A program made the position numbers and the translations under genes. Of a DNA stretch of 64,000 nucleotides, positions 13,001 through 25,200 are shown one piece after another. The notes under the pieces are model-generated. The model ran no database searches and was not told the DNA's origin. It saw nothing but the letters and a program-made list of their open reading frames with translations. Numbering within the stretch: position 1 is the first letter of the stretch; every line of letters starts with the position of its first letter. Source of the stretch: Symbiodinium natans (Eukaryota > Sar > Dinophyceae > Suessiales > Symbiodiniaceae); the NCBI GenBank assembly GCA_905221605.1, contig CAJNDS010000005.1, positions 62,001 through 126,000 on the forward strand. The letters run 5' to 3'.

Positions 13001-13873
13001 GGCCCGTGGAGGAGCCGTGGTGGTGGAGTACTTGCTAAAGCAGAGCGATGAAAAGCCTGGGCCTCAGCCAGAAGGTTTGTCGTTGCCTGGTGGAGGCTTT
13101 GCTAAACTAACATAACGCTGTGCAGCTTCGTCAGCTCTTGGTTTTCAGGCTTGGGTACAATGCGCAGACCGGACAGTGCGCAGCCCCGCCTTCACCAGCG
13201 CTGAAAGCCGAAAAAGCTTCAGCAGAGAAGTGACTCTAATTCGCAAGATCATGAGGTACGTCGACATGATTGCCAACGGCATCATAGCACGTGGCTCAGT
13301 CATGCTTTCTGCCTCTCCCGCGTGCATCGGCACATGTATTGCCACTGGTGCAAGTACATTAACTGATGCTCTCGTCATGTCTCGACTCAGCTGCTGACCA
13401 CGTAGAGCTTGGCTCTGTTGGCCCTTCAAGAAATTCGGCACTGGAGCCGAGTGTGAGTAAAAGTAAACGTCACAATGCCTCCCTCAAACCGGGTTGCGCT
13501 TGAGAGCCACGGGCCCCGGAACAGCCCCAGGGCCTCCCCACGACGTCCAACTCAGGACCCAACGAAGGTGGTGAGATGCGCTCTTGCTGACGCTGCATCG
13601 GTGCCAAGCCTAGAGTCTGCTCTCTCTCCGAGACATCACCGGCGCTTTCAAAGTCTTCGAAGTAACTTTGTGTGGGGCAGGTGGCCTCGCTGATGACAAC
13701 TACAGAGTGCCTCGTGACAGAGATCCCCGAAGAGAAGCCAGCAGGTGAGAAGCCCATGCGCATTTCTGCCAAGCTGCTGTCTTTCTGTGAACACGGCAGG
13801 TGGTGGTGGCCCAGGCGGCATGGGTGGAATGGGTGGAATGGGTGGCATGGGCATGGATGATGGCTGGGACTGA
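68..13873 (+). CDS. HSP60: Mitochondrial-type chaperonin HSP60 (Cpn60), 5' partial, about 33 exons
   Basis: Group I chaperonin of the GroEL family: the ATP-driven ring that, with Cpn10, refolds imported proteins. Family-ordered exons run from [12 protein letters not shown] at 68 to a Gly-Gly-Met tail, DDGWD and TGA at 13871-13873. The start codon, any transit peptide and the first part of the equatorial domain lie left of the window. Exons sit in four clusters (68-1016, 7287-9554, 10652-11494, 13012-13873) separated by introns of about 6.3, 1.1 and 1.5 kb. Almost every junction restores family sequence without a gap, so the gene looks intact. Of 32 inferred donors, 19 read GC, 11 GT and 2 GA. 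Internal residues such as KISSVQ and VNKLRGG resemble mitochondrial rather than plastid Cpn60; this assignment is inference because no targeting sequence is visible. Confidence 0.96.
1251..1278 (+). repeat. Interstitial telomere-type repeat (TTTAGGG)4
   Basis: Four exact head-to-tail TTTAGGG units lie inside the long HSP60 intron. TTTAGGG is the plant/algal-type telomere repeat and is the one reported for dinoflagellates. The tract is too short and too internal to be a chromosome end. Confidence 0.9.
3152..3265 (+). repeat. 10-bp tandem repeat, consensus ATGTTAGTCT
   Basis: About eleven units with occasional single-base variants (a TTCGTCT unit, a CAGTAGTCC interruption). It lies within the long HSP60 intron with no coding signal around it. 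Confidence 0.9.
7287..9554 (+). CDS. HSP60: HSP60 exon cluster 2: intermediate and apical domains
   Basis: Exons: 7287-7337 ([17 protein letters not shown]), 7390-7452 ([14 protein letters not shown], the apical-domain signature), 7902-7961 ([11 protein letters not shown]), 8053-8091 ([13 protein letters not shown]), 8372-8416 ([12 protein letters not shown]), 8551-8610 ([16 protein letters not shown]), 8756-8794 ([12 protein letters not shown]), 9131-9169 ([12 protein letters not shown]), 9235-9309 ([11 protein letters not shown]), 9380-9415 ([12 protein letters not shown]) and about 9498-9554 (CEQIQAAIE). The APGFGD motif is diagnostic. The 52-base intron 7338-7389 begins with GA and ends with AG. 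The 9415/9498 junction restores the frame only with a one-base shift from a standard AG acceptor. Confidence 0.95.
9555..10651 (+). other. 1.1-kb HSP60 intron
   Basis: GC donor after 9554, AG acceptor before 10652. No gene seen. It contains a stretch at about 10320-10430 rich in GAAGCC and CCAAA words, resembling similar stretches near 33150, 34080, 34440 and 40630. Confidence 0.7.
10652..11494 (+). CDS. HSP60: HSP60 exon cluster 3: return to the equatorial domain
   Basis: Exons: 10652-10680 (SSEYEKDK), 10746-10794 ([16 protein letters not shown]), 10893-10931 ([13 protein letters not shown]), 10984-11040 ([16 protein letters not shown]), 11129-11183 ([17 protein letters not shown], the conserved PGGG hinge), 11295-11357 ([12 protein letters not shown]) and 11455-11494 ([10 protein letters not shown]). 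Phases match across every junction, including split codons at 10680/10746 and 11040/11129, which makes these exon limits reliable. Donors are GT (10680, 10794, 11183, 11357) and GC (10931, 11040, 11494). Confidence 0.95.
11495..13011 (+). other. 1.5-kb HSP60 intron
   Basis: GC donor after the NAGKEG exon, acceptor before the AVVVEYLL exon; the split Gly codon is restored. It holds a (CACT)n microsatellite at about 12290-12312 and T runs near 12918-12926. No independent gene is supported. Confidence 0.75.
13012..13873 (+). CDS. HSP60: HSP60 exon cluster 4: C-terminal equatorial helices and GGM tail
   Basis: Exons: 13012-13074 ([14 protein letters not shown]), about 13149-13175 (LGYNAQTG), 13256-13286 ([10 protein letters not shown]), 13556-13600 ([15 protein letters not shown]), 13681-13744 ([15 protein letters not shown]) and 13800-13873. 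The last exon encodes repeated Gly-Gly-Met then DDGWD and TGA at 13871-13873. The DPTKVVR and [13 protein letters not shown] motifs are family hallmarks. Junctions 13286/13556, 13600/13681 and 13744/13800 are in phase; 13074/13149 needs one extra G and is unresolved. The acidic DDGWD ending after the GGM tail differs from the usual short hydrophobic end. Confidence 0.95.
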
Positions 13874-14685
13874 GCATGACTTGCACAGCGGTCCAGAGAA
13901 GCGGTCCAGAGAGACCTCAACAAAATACAACAAAATATGTCATCGAAGATGATGGGATGTCCTCATCCTCAATGGCCGGACGTCCGGTCGTCCAGCCCAA
14001 AGACTTCTTACCTGATGCGGTTCACAGCTGCGTGAGCATGTTCAGACAGCGCAGGAATGTCCAGACTGCAACATGTTCAGATGAAGATCTCTTGCGCCTG
14101 CTTGAAACAAGCTCAATCTTAAGATTTCAGGCTTGACTTGTAGCTCCCCGGAGGTGGCTAGAGCGGCTAGATGTGTGAGCCTCTGCTCAGCTGCTGGGAG
14201 GTGCGAATTCCTGTCAGGATTTTGAGGAGAGTTGATTTTTGCCGTCGTATTTCCATGCAGAGCTGCAATGGTTGCAGTCGCTGTGTACGGGGTCTGCTGC
14301 CCTGAAATGAAATCTCAGGTGCGGCAAGGCCGCGCATATTTAGCGTTGTTCTTTGGAAAGCCTTTTGCCTTCATGATCAGCTAGGCGGTTTACGCAGCGA
14401 TGCATCTTTCCAAAAGACAGCAAGGCGTTGATGCCTCGAAAGACCGCAGATTGCGCGGGGAGATTGTCTCGGCCTGCACTGATCTGGAAGTGCTGAGGCT
14501 GAGTGCAGGTCGAGCAACCAAGCTCCCAGAGACATTTTTGCAAGGGCAAAAAGGAGTGCCATCATGCCTTGTCGGGAAGTTTGCGTTTGTTCGTCCATTG
14601 TTGAGCAAACTTGGGTTGCTGGCGGACACGGCGCAATATTGTGTGGCTGCACGGGTACTATGCTGTATCTGAGCAGTGGAACAGG

Positions 14686-14737
<52 letters not shown>
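14686..14737 (+). repeat. (AATC)n microsatellite
   Basis: About twelve perfect tetranucleotide units in non-coding sequence downstream of HSP60. Confidence 0.95.
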
Positions 14738-14763
14738 GTAATGGCCCCGGAGGGGGGAGGGCA

Positions 14764-14897
14764 GGGATAAGTGGCTGAGTAGCGGCGTCATGTGCGCAAG
14801 AAGCCAGTTTGACTTTTTCGGTCGAGGGCAGGGGAAACTGGCTGAGGAGGGGCGTCGCGTGCCTCGGAAGCCACTTTGACTGTTTCGGGGCAGAATG
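14764..14897 (+). repeat. Imperfect 68-bp direct duplication
   Basis: Two adjacent copies (about 14764-14831 and 14832-14897) share the order gtggctgag/ctggctgag, ggcgtc, aagccag/aagccac, tttgact, tttcgg. They are diverged and non-coding. Confidence 0.75.
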
Positions 14898-15212
14898 GGG
14901 CAAAGCAGGGAAAAATGGATGGCGGTCGTAAGGAGACGACACGAGCAGACCGAGCGCACTGCCGGGCAACGGCATCGGATGTTTTGCTTCTTCTGTGAGA
15001 AAGAGCAGAGATGCTTGTGTTTCGGTGTTCCAGGCCGACCGCAAGCAGTCCCCGTAGACAGCACTGACCTTCGTCTCGGGCAAGAAAACGGTCCGACCAT
15101 GCGGAATGGGTGTATCGAGCAAGCTAGAATGAAGCGAGCGGTATCGAGATGGAGTTGGAAGCGCGGCTTGTGTCAGCAGCTTTTCGGTTCCAGGACTACA
15201 ACACCTTGAGCC

Positions 15213-16200
15213 ATGAGCATCCCAGTCGCGTTTCCAAAAACAGGCCCATATGAACAAACACCTCCTTCCTCCCTACATCCGCAGACTGACCCGCTACTTG
15301 TGGAGCTATGTCGCAAGCTCCGCAGAAGGCCCACAGCACGTTGAACCGAGTTGCACGCTGGTATGCATGGACTCGAAGTTGCTCCATGAGAAGGTAGAGT
15401 TCAAGACATGGTGCATCCGTTCATTACAGTTTGTTGGTGATTCTCAGGCGCTTCGGCTTCAGACCGGTGTGCGGTCCTGATATGCAATGCAGGTTCAATT
15501 GTGTGACAGACCGGTCATCTGAATTTGATGGTCCGTGCGTTGTTAGGATCAGTGGTTGCTCCGGCTAAGGCCCTACCGAGACAGCAAAGGCCTGGCTGCT
15601 GTACCTTCGGACGGAAGTGAGTTGGCGGGGATGCAGTGGAGATGTACGAATGCAAGAGCCACGGTTGCAGTCAGGCCAATGACAGATCCACATCAACCGA
15701 TGGGCCTTTCCATGTGCCTCTCACTTCTTCATGGAACCACGTGAGATCGAAGCACTTGTGGCATGGAAGTGCGCGATTGAGTCGCCAGGATGTGGAAGTT
15801 GCAGGCTCAAGTACAGCATTCAGTACAACATGTTATCGGCACCCCATACCCCGAAACGTCAAACCATGTCAAACCTCAACCCCCCCACCCCATGTCTGCA
15901 TTGTGAAGTCTCCTGCAGCTAAAGAGTGAGAGTTGCAGAAGAGGAACATCGAGGAACAGCTAACGGTGCAGTGTCGGCTCAAAGTAGCCGCGCTCCTTTT
16001 CCTTGCAATCTGTGCCGAATGCTCGGAAGAGCTCTGCGATTGTTTTGCTTTACCCAGTATTGTCCGATGCTTGCATACTGGCGGTGGCAAGGGCTATGAA
16101 GGGTCGCCCGGTTGTGCCGGCTTCCGGCCACAAGAAGTCGCAGAGACCTCCCCCCCCTACCTCGACGCCTCAGCATGTCATACGAAAAGTGCGGAAAGAG
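15213..16200 (+). CDS. Candidate 5' exons of the modular gene
   Basis: An ATG at 15213 opens a frame with PQTDPLLVELCRKLRRRP that ends at a possible GC donor near 15329. Further coding-like segments follow: VEMYECKSHG near 15637, EPREIEALVAWKCAIES near 15731-15785, LKVAALLFLAICAECSEEL near 15985-16035, and a Pro-rich stretch (SQRPPPPTSTPQHV) near 16130-16180 that sits where later modules have the Thr-rich linker. These are judged by composition and position only; phases were not matched. They might belong to a separate upstream gene. Confidence 0.35.
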
Positions 16201-19200
16201 GAGGGTTTGTCGCCATGTGCCATATTCGACATGGTTCGCTTTTGACTCCTCTTGACTCTTGCTTTGACTCAGGCCGGTTCATGGGCCTGGCAATTTGGGC
16301 ACTTTGCTGCCTGCATGGTCTCAGCTATGCAGAGGACGCCGCGTGCCAAGAGTGCTGGGAGTATATCTGAGCATGTGTGAACGTGTCGCTGCCTCCAAAA
16401 GCCGAAGTATGAGAGACGAGGGAGAGATGGACAGCAACCTGAGAGCAATCTGAGAGCAACCCTGGAGCATCCTTGAGGTGTTGGCTTCAGAACACTTACG
16501 AATAGGTCCCGGTACGAAGAGTTCACTGCGAAAAGATGGAGGCGCCTCGGCCTGCGCAGCGAAGCTCCTGACTGCTTTTTTTTTTGTTTGGTGTTGCGGG
16601 GTTCAAAAATTAGGTCTTCAACAGCCATTCTACCGGTCTGCTCGTGGCTGGACGAAGCTTACGTACGACGACGACCCCATGGATCTGGCATTCAAGGCAG
16701 GAGATGCAGATTTGCTGGTTGCGAAGGGTTTAGGGTGCTCCCATGCGGGGTGCTCGAAGGGGTGCCCTCATGACCAAGTTTCTTGCAAACCGACCAGCCT
16801 TGCTGGACACTTTTGGCTGTGGTTGTGCGCTGCGTGTGGATGTGCAGATCGGTACAGTCCTGTGATGTCGCTTTGATGGTCTTGTGGTCTTTCCTTCCCA
16901 TACTTGCTTGTCGAGGTCCCAAAAAGACATTCCATTCTGGGTTCTCTGTTCGTTCTTGGCAGATGATGAGTATCCGGAGCGAGCATTTTCCAGCATCCCA
17001 CTCACTACGCATTGTAGCAAGCAGAATTTTTTCTGCGCATGGGCTGGCAACTCAACTGCTGTCCTGCATGTCAGCTGGAAGCAGTTGCAATCTCAGCTGT
17101 CCATTTCGCCTCCTTGGCTTTCTTGGAATCGCGCTGGCCTGTGTCGGGCCTGGACCTAGTTTTCCTCGACAGCAGCTGGAACGACATGACAGAAGAGGGG
17201 GTGGAACACCAGAAGATGGCCGCGTGCGGCGGTGTTCAGCGATCCCAATGCGCAGGGAAACATTTGGCAAACAGCTCTGCCGGGGCATGCGATGGCCTCC
17301 GGCGTTGGGGCATACTGTGGTCATGCGGGTGGTGAAGGGATGGTGGAAGACTGCCAAAAGTTCAAGAGGGTGAGGGGTTAGTTTGCGCGCCGAATGGCAA
17401 GAGCCTGTGCACCAATCGCCTGAAAGAGTCATCATGTTACCCAACTAAACGACTAAACAAGGTTAGGCCAAACCCCGACCTTTGGGCAGATGTCACGACC
17501 AGGTTGATGGTCAGCTTGCTCGAATAGGCACGGCCATGCGGAGTTCAAGTCGTGCCCATTTGTCGTGATTCCGACTGCTGAGGTCGCACGTCGAACAACT
17601 TCCACAATGCCACTTACGCGGAGGTGTCATCTGTCCTCATGGTTGATGACGTTGCTCGTGTGGCTTGACTGGTTGTGACTGCCTGGCAAAGTCATGAGGC
17701 AGTCTAATGCGTACCTAACCTCATTGGTGCAACTTTGTGTGCCATGAGAGAGCGTGCAGTGCAGCCCAGAGATCGGATGTTGTGGGCAATTATTCGTTTA
17801 GGCAGGCCTCAGAAGTTACAAGAGCATGCTCAGGCATCACTGAAGCGTTGCTTTGCTGACATAGCCAAATTCCATGTTTGGACATTTCTCCGCATAGCTA
17901 CCCACTTTGTGGGTATCAGACAGCCGAGGAATCTTTAGCTTTCCGGCCGAGACGGTCTTCAGATCCGAATTCCGCATCAAAGCTTTGGGTTCCCTGTCGA
18001 GTGTTCAGGCGGGTTCTCGCTGACACGAGATGCGCTGTGTGGCTTCAAACTCTTCGCCTTTGGCTGTGTGCAGCAACGGAAATCCGGAAATCCACATCTT
18101 TACTGCAGTTTCAGTCTCGCGCAGCATGTCAGATTTGGATGGGCACATCAGATGATTGGATCGGCACGACCGACACGCCGACAAAGGAGCAAGGCCGTGA
18201 ATGCGTTGCCGTGCATGCCGTGCAATGCTTGAAAGTTTGAGAACATGTGTGTTTCCTGCTCAGGTGCATTCCGTATGGGCGCATTTGCCTCCGTACCGCA
18301 TGGGAATGTTCTGCACGTCTTCTCGGGCGTGGCACTTAGCTGGTTGCCATGGTTTCACGAGAGCTGGGGTTGGACAACCTGAGCGTGCGTTTTGTCACGG
18401 TTCGGGACTGGTTGTTTCCAAGGCCACACCTGCGCAAACTCAAAGCTCAATTCGCATGTCCTACACGGAGGGAGCATATAGGCGTAAGAGGATCCGGAGT
18501 GCAGGAGTAGGAGGATGAGGCGGCGGCGTTGCCCCTCAGCGTTTGGGAGCATCGCTTTGGGTTATCGTCACGGGGCGTTCCATGCATCAAATGGTCCCAG
18601 GCACCAAAGCGTCGCCAACTGCTATCGGAACCTTTCAAAAATCAAGGTCGGAATGAAACCCAGGATTTTTTCGGGCAAGCCTGCTAGCAAAGCCTTCCCT
18701 ATGGACGACAAGCTAAACGGATGGAAGAGAAGGGTGCGCATGCGTCAATGCCATAGCTTTAGCCATCCCAGCTTAATGACCCTTCGGGTGGCTGGGGCTG
18801 GGGTCCTGTAAATGCACAAGTTTGACGAACAGAAGCTGCAAGTCGAGGCCATGTCGGGCTCCCGTTTGAGAGCGTCAGGGGTCTGTATTGGTCTGGGTCA
18901 GGTGATAGCACCGGCCAGGGGCACCGAAGTACTGCCCGATTTTCTGCACCGCAGCAAAACGCACAAAGAAAGAAGGATGTTGCTCAGCAATGAAGCACAA
19001 ACAGTCAATTGTTCGACTGAGGTGATGAAGATGTCTTCTTCTTCTCAACTCACCCTGAAAGTCATGCCCTCATCCTCTCCCACTACGGCCATTGGAATGA
19101 CTTGGTTGCCCAAGCCTCAGTCGTTTATTGGTCTAAGTTGGTCCCAGGCTAGTTTCAACCTGGAGTTGCATTGTATATGCCTTGGGGTGCGCTGCGTTGA

Positions 19201-22200
19201 GCAGAAGCTTGCAGATTGAAAAGATCTGCAGTCACTGGAGAGCTACCAAAAAGCTTGCTTGCGCAGGGAGTGACGGCGTCAGATTTGCACTCTTCCCAAT
19301 CTGATGGGGCATATGGTGTTTATGCTGGAGCCTTAGTGAGGGTGAGAGAAGCACGTGGAATGGGATGTGATTCCACGTCCACATCCTCAGGTGCCCGTGG
19401 GATCTTTTGGCGCGGGCGAGAGCAAGTCAGTGAGTATTTTCTTTGCGGTCGCTTGGAAATCGACTCGTATCATGCTCTGTCTAGCAGTCCCACTCTGTCT
19501 CCGCATGTGGGGAGGTTTGCAAGGCTTTATTCGCCTCTGAGGCTGCCGATGGTGCCCACTTGGCAGAGCTCCTCCACCAAGCGGAGGCCGCACACAGGGC
19601 AGGCCTGGAACAGTGCTGAGGAGACATGCCCAGCATGTCTCCAAATTCCGACGGTCCCCGCCTGCAGACGTTGCAAGCACCACGTCTTTACACACCACGG
19701 CCGCGCCCATTACGACCACCACGACCACCACGACCCTCCAGGCGCTGCTTGTCCTGGGGTTGCAGACCGCAATGCGCACCAGCATGACAGACTTGTCCAG
19801 GTACTGCAGACGCAGGCCCTGAAACTGGGGGTCCTCCCGAGTGGAGGCGAGACCAAGCGCTTGGACCATGCTTGCCCGAAGAAAGCCTGAACAACAAATA
19901 CTTTGCCCCAGGCCTCGGGCAGCCGTTCTACAAGTCCAGCAGACGTGGGTGGACGAAGCTGACATACAACAAGCAGAACCTGGACTGCAGCGTCAAGGTG
20001 TGATTGCGGAGTGTGGAAAGGCTGCCATCTGCTGTGGGTGAGAGTCATCCGCAGGTGGATGGACACTTGACGGACATCGGTCGTACAGGCCTCAGAAAGG
20101 ATCAGCAAAGAGCCCTTGACAGGTGTATCAGTTTGGGGAGCCGGAGTGTTTCCAGGCGCAAGTTGCGGCTAGTTAGCCTTCTGAGGCGACGTAACGCTCG
20201 ACGTCAAGAACTCGACCTACGCCAGAGCCAGCGGTGCCTTAACGGTGTCTGGGATGCCCAAGGTGCCTTGACATCTCGGCTTGTGAATGTGAGCAGTGTG
20301 TGACAATGAGAGCAAGCAGCCGCGTGTGCAGCTGCATGTCAAGCCCTGCCAGGTGCAACTCACCAGAAGCTTGGACTAGCTTGGACTCGATGAGATGCGC
20401 CGTGATTGGGCTGTGCATGAGTTGCCCGAAGCAATCAAACTGGTCCGTGTCATTCCGTATCGGTTTCGAGGGGGGTTTGTGCGCCCAGGAACTTACAGCT
20501 TCCTTGGTGATGGCATGGTCTTCAAGGCCAACTTCAAGCTCCGGGCCTTGCAGCCGGTATCCAGTGCGCAGGCCTGGGTGGGGGGCGCCTCGGGTGGCGC
20601 GGGCGGCGCGGGCGGTTCGTGTTTGTCCCAGGGGCAGAAGCAAGATCAATCGAGCTTGCAGCCGGCAGGTGTGGTTGGGGACTTCCGATGACTGGATTGG
20701 GACATCCGATCGACCTACGAAGGTCCAAGGTAGGGCTCGGGCTGATGCGGGGGCTTCACATTCCCGCGCAGATCAACTGATCAGCGGCCTTTTCTTGTGT
20801 ATTCATGCAGTTAGCAGGTGTCTTTCAAGGAGGCGACTTCGTTCCAGTTCCCCACGGCCGCATCTTGCGAGTGCAATCAGGCGCCGGACATAATGGGGGC
20901 TGGAGGATTATCAGTTGTGTCCCCCTGTCATGCGGCTGTGAAAAGCAAACGAGATGTGTGTGCCACGAGGTGAGGAGGACGTCTTCGTGTACTCGACTCA
21001 CCCCGACAGCCACACTATCATAGAGTCCCACTATGGCCAGTGGGACGACGTGATAGCGGAAGCCTCAGCAACGAGCAGCAAGGAGACCTCCTAGCTCCCT
21101 TGCTTTCAAGGGCGCGACAGAATCGGAGCTCCATAGTTCAACTTCCGATGGAGCCTATGGCATCTACGTCCGGATCCCAGTGCCCGTGTCCTTGCATGTC
21201 CTTGGTCTTCGCCGTGCTGTGCGATGCTGCCCGGTGCTCCAGGTGCCATTTGGCGCACTCGCCGCTGGGGAGAGCAAGTCGGCCAGCATCTACTATGCTG
21301 CCCCTCGCGCTGCAGCCAGACGAGCGACGCAAACCTTACAATGTCACCGTGCAGCCATGTGCAGCCACGAGGCAGCCGATGCTGACAACTTGGCAGAGCT
21401 CCTCCACCAAGCGGAGGCCGCACACAACGCAGGCCTGGAAAGTGCTGAGGGGTTTTAGCCATCATGCCTCAACGTTCCGGCCGTCCCCGCCTGCAGACGT
21501 GGTAAGCACCACGTCTTTACACACCACGGCCGCGCCCATTACGACCGCCACGACCACCACGACCCTCCAGGCGCTGCTTGTCCTGGGGTTGCAGACCGCA
21601 ATGCGCACCAGCATGACAGACTTGTCCAGGTGCTGCAGACGCAGGCCCTGAAACTGGGGGTCCTCCCGAGTGGAGGCGAGACCAAGCGCTTGGACCATGC
21701 TTGCCCGAAGAAAGCCTGAACAACAAATACTTTGATCCAGGCCTCGGGCAGCCGTTCTACAAGTCCAGCAGACGTGGGTGGACGAAGCTGACATACAACA
21801 AGCAGAACCTGGACTGCAGCGTCAAGGTGTGATTGCGGAGTGTGGAAAGGCTGCCATCTGCTGTGGGTGAGAGTCATCCGCAGGTGGATGGACACTTGAC
21901 GGACATCGGTCGTACAGGCCTCAGAAAGGATCAGCAAAGAGCCCTTGACAGGTGTATCAGTTTGGGGAGCCGGAGTGTTTCCAGGCGCAAGTTGCGGCTA
22001 GTTAGCCTTCTGAGGCGACGTAACGCTCGACGTCAAGAACTCGACCTACGCCAGAGCCAGCGGTGCCTTAACGGTGTCTGGGATGCCCAAGGTGCCTTGA
22101 CATCTCGGCTTGTGAATGTGAGCAGTGTGTGACAATGAGAGCAAGCAGCCGCGTGTGCAGCTGCATGTCAAGCCCTGCCAGGTGCAACTCACCAGAAGCT

Positions 22201-25200
22201 TGGACTAGCTTGGACTCGATGAGATGCGCCGTGATTGGGCTGTGCATGAGTTGCCCGAAGCAATCAAACTGGTCCGTGTCATTCCGTATCGGTTTCGAGG
22301 GGGGTTTGTGCGCCCAGGAACTTACAGCTTCCTTGGTGATGGCATGGTCTTCAAGGCCAACTTCAAGCTCCGGGCCTTGCAGCCGGTATCCAGTGCGCAG
22401 GCCTGGGTGGGGGGCGCCTCGGGTGGCGCGGGCGGCGCGGGCGGTTCGTGTTTGTCCCAGGGGCAGAAGCAAGATCAATCGAGCTTGCAGCCGGCAGGTG
22501 TGGTTGGGGACTTCCGATGACTGGATTGGGACATCCGATCGACCTACGAAGGTCCAAGGTAGGGCTCGGGCTGATGCGGGGGCTTCACATTCCCGCGCAG
22601 ATCAACTGATCAGCGGCCTTTTCTTGTGTATTCATGCAGTTAGCAGGTGTCTTTCAAGGAGGCGACTTCGTTCCAGTTCCCCACGGCCGCATCTTGCGAG
22701 TGCAATCAGGCGCCGGACATAATGGGGGCTGGAGGATTATCAGTTGTGTCCCCCTGTCATGCGGCTGTGAAAAGCAAACGAGATGTGTGTGCCACGAGGT
22801 GAGGAGGACGTCTTCGTGTACTCGACTCACCCCGACAGCCACACTATCATAGAGTCCCACTATGGCCAGTGGGACGACGTGATAGCGGAAGCCTCAGCAA
22901 CGAGCAGCAAGGAGACCTCCTAGCTCCCTTGCTTTCAAGGGCGCGACAGAATCGGAGCTCCATAGTTCAACTTCCGATGGAGCCTATGGCATCTACGTCC
23001 GGATCCCAGTGCCCGTGTCTTTGCATGTCCTTGGTCTTCGCCGTGCTGTGCGATGCTGCCCGGTGCTCCAGGTGCCATTTGGCGCACTCGCCGCTGGGGA
23101 GAGCAAGTCGGCCAGCATCTACTATGCTGCCCCTCGCGCTGCAGCCAGACGAGCGACGCAAACCTTACAATGTCACCGTGCAGCCATGTGCAGCCACGAG
23201 GCAGCCGATGCTGACAACTTGGCAGAGCTCCTCCACCAAGCGGAGGCCGCACACAACGCAGGCCTGGAAAGTGCTGAGGGGTTTTAGCCATCATGCCTCC
23301 ACGTTCCGGCCGTCCCGCCTGCAGACGTTGTAAGCACCACGTCTTTACCCACCACGGCCGCGCCCATTACGACCACCACAACCACCACGACCCTCCAGGC
23401 GCTGCTTGTCCTGGGGTTGCAGACCGCAATGCGCACCAGCATGACAGACTTGTCCAGGTGCTGCAGACGCAGGCCCTGAAACTGGGGGTCCTCCCGAGTG
23501 GAGGCGAGACCAAGCGCTTGGACCATGCTTGCCCGAAGAAAGCCTGAACAACAAATACTTTGCCCCAGGCCTCGGGCAGCCGTTCTACAAGTCCAGCAGA
23601 CGTGGGTGGACGAAGCTGACATACAACAAGCAGAACCTGGACTGCAGCGTCAAGGTGTGATTGCGGAGTGTGGAAAGGCTGCCATCTGCTGTGGGTGAGA
23701 GTCATCCGCAGGTGGATGGACACTTGACGGACATCGGTCGTACAGGCCTCAGAAAGGATCAGCAAAGAGCCCTTGACAGGTGTATCAGTTTGGGGAGCCG
23801 GAGTGTTTCCAGGCGCAAGTTGCGGCTAGTTAGCCTTCTGAGGCGACGTAACGCTCGACGTCAAGAACTCGACCTACGCCAGAGCCAGCGGTGCCTTAAC
23901 GGTGTCTGGGATGCCCAAGGTGCCTTGACATCTCGGCTTGTGAATGTGAGCAGTGTGTGACAATGAGAGCAAGCAGCTGTGAGTGTGCAGCTGCATGTCA
24001 AGCCCTGCCAGGTGCAACTCACTAGAAGCTTGGACTAGCTTGGACTCGATGAGATGTGCCGTGATTGGGCTGTGCATGAGTTGCCCGAAGCAATCAAACT
24101 GGTCCGTGTCATTCCGTATCGGTTTCGAGGGGGGTTTGTGCGCCCAGGAACTTACAGCTTCCTTGGTGATGGCATGGTCTTCAAGGCCAACTTCAAGCTC
24201 CGGGCCTTGCAGCCGGTATCCAGTGCGCAGGCCTGGGTGGGGGGCGCCTCGGGTGGCGCGGGCGGCGCGGGCGGTTCGTGTTTGTCCCAGGGGCAGAAGC
24301 AAGATCAATCGAGCTTGCAGCCGGCAGGTGTGGTTGGGGACTTCCGATGACTGGATTGGGACATCCGATCGACCTACGAAGGTCCAAGGTAGGGCTCGGG
24401 CTGATGCGGGGGCTTCACATTCCCGCGCAGATCAACTGATCAGCGGCCTTTTCTTGTGTATTCATGCAGTTAGCAGGTGTCTTTCAAGGAGGCGACTTCG
24501 TTCCAGTTCCCCACGGCCGCATCTTGCGAGTGCAATCAGGCGCCGGACATAATGGGGGCTGGAGGATTATCAGTTGTGTCCCCCTGTCATGCGGCTGTGA
24601 AAAGCAAACGAGATGTGTGTGCCACGAGGTGAGGAGGACGTCTTCGTGTACTCGACTCACCCCGACAGCCACACTATCATAGAGTCCCACTATGGCCAGT
24701 GGGACGACGTGATAGCGGAAGCCTCAGCAACGAGCAGCAAGGAGACCTCCTAGCTCCCTTGCTTTCAAGGGCGCGACAGAATCGGAGCTCCATAGTTCAA
24801 CTTCCGATGGAGCCTATGGCATCTACGTCCGGATCCCAGTGCCCGTGTCTTTGCATGTCCTTGGTCTTCGCCGTGCTGTGCGATGCTGCCCGGTGCTCCA
24901 GGTGCCATTTGGCGCACTCGCCGCTGGGGAGAGCAAGTCGGCCAGCATCTACTATGCCGCCCCTCGCGCTGCAGCCAGACGAGCGACGCAAACCTTACAA
25001 TGTCACCGTGCAGCCATGTGCAGCCACGAGGCAGCCGATGCTGACAACTTGGCAGAGCTCCTCCACCAAGCGGAGGCCGCACACAACGCAGGCCTGGAAA
25101 GGGCTGAGGGGTTTTAGCCATCATGCCTCCACGTTCCGGCCGTCCCTGCCTGCAGACGTTGTAAGCACCACGTCTTTACCCACCACGGCCGCGCCCATTA

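Larger units (their letters stand above)
13874..15212. other. Spacer between HSP60 and the modular gene
   Basis: No family-like exon was found in this 1.3 kb. It contains an (AATC)n microsatellite and a 68-bp imperfect direct duplication, listed separately. The 3' end and polyadenylation site of HSP60 should lie here but I see no recognisable signal; dinoflagellates generally lack AATAAA. Confidence 0.6.

Noticed and set aside
14733-15257. Minus-strand ORF of 174 codons
   Set aside because: It starts in a repeat-rich spacer and overlaps the imperfect 68-bp duplication; no domain, Pro/Ser-rich composition.
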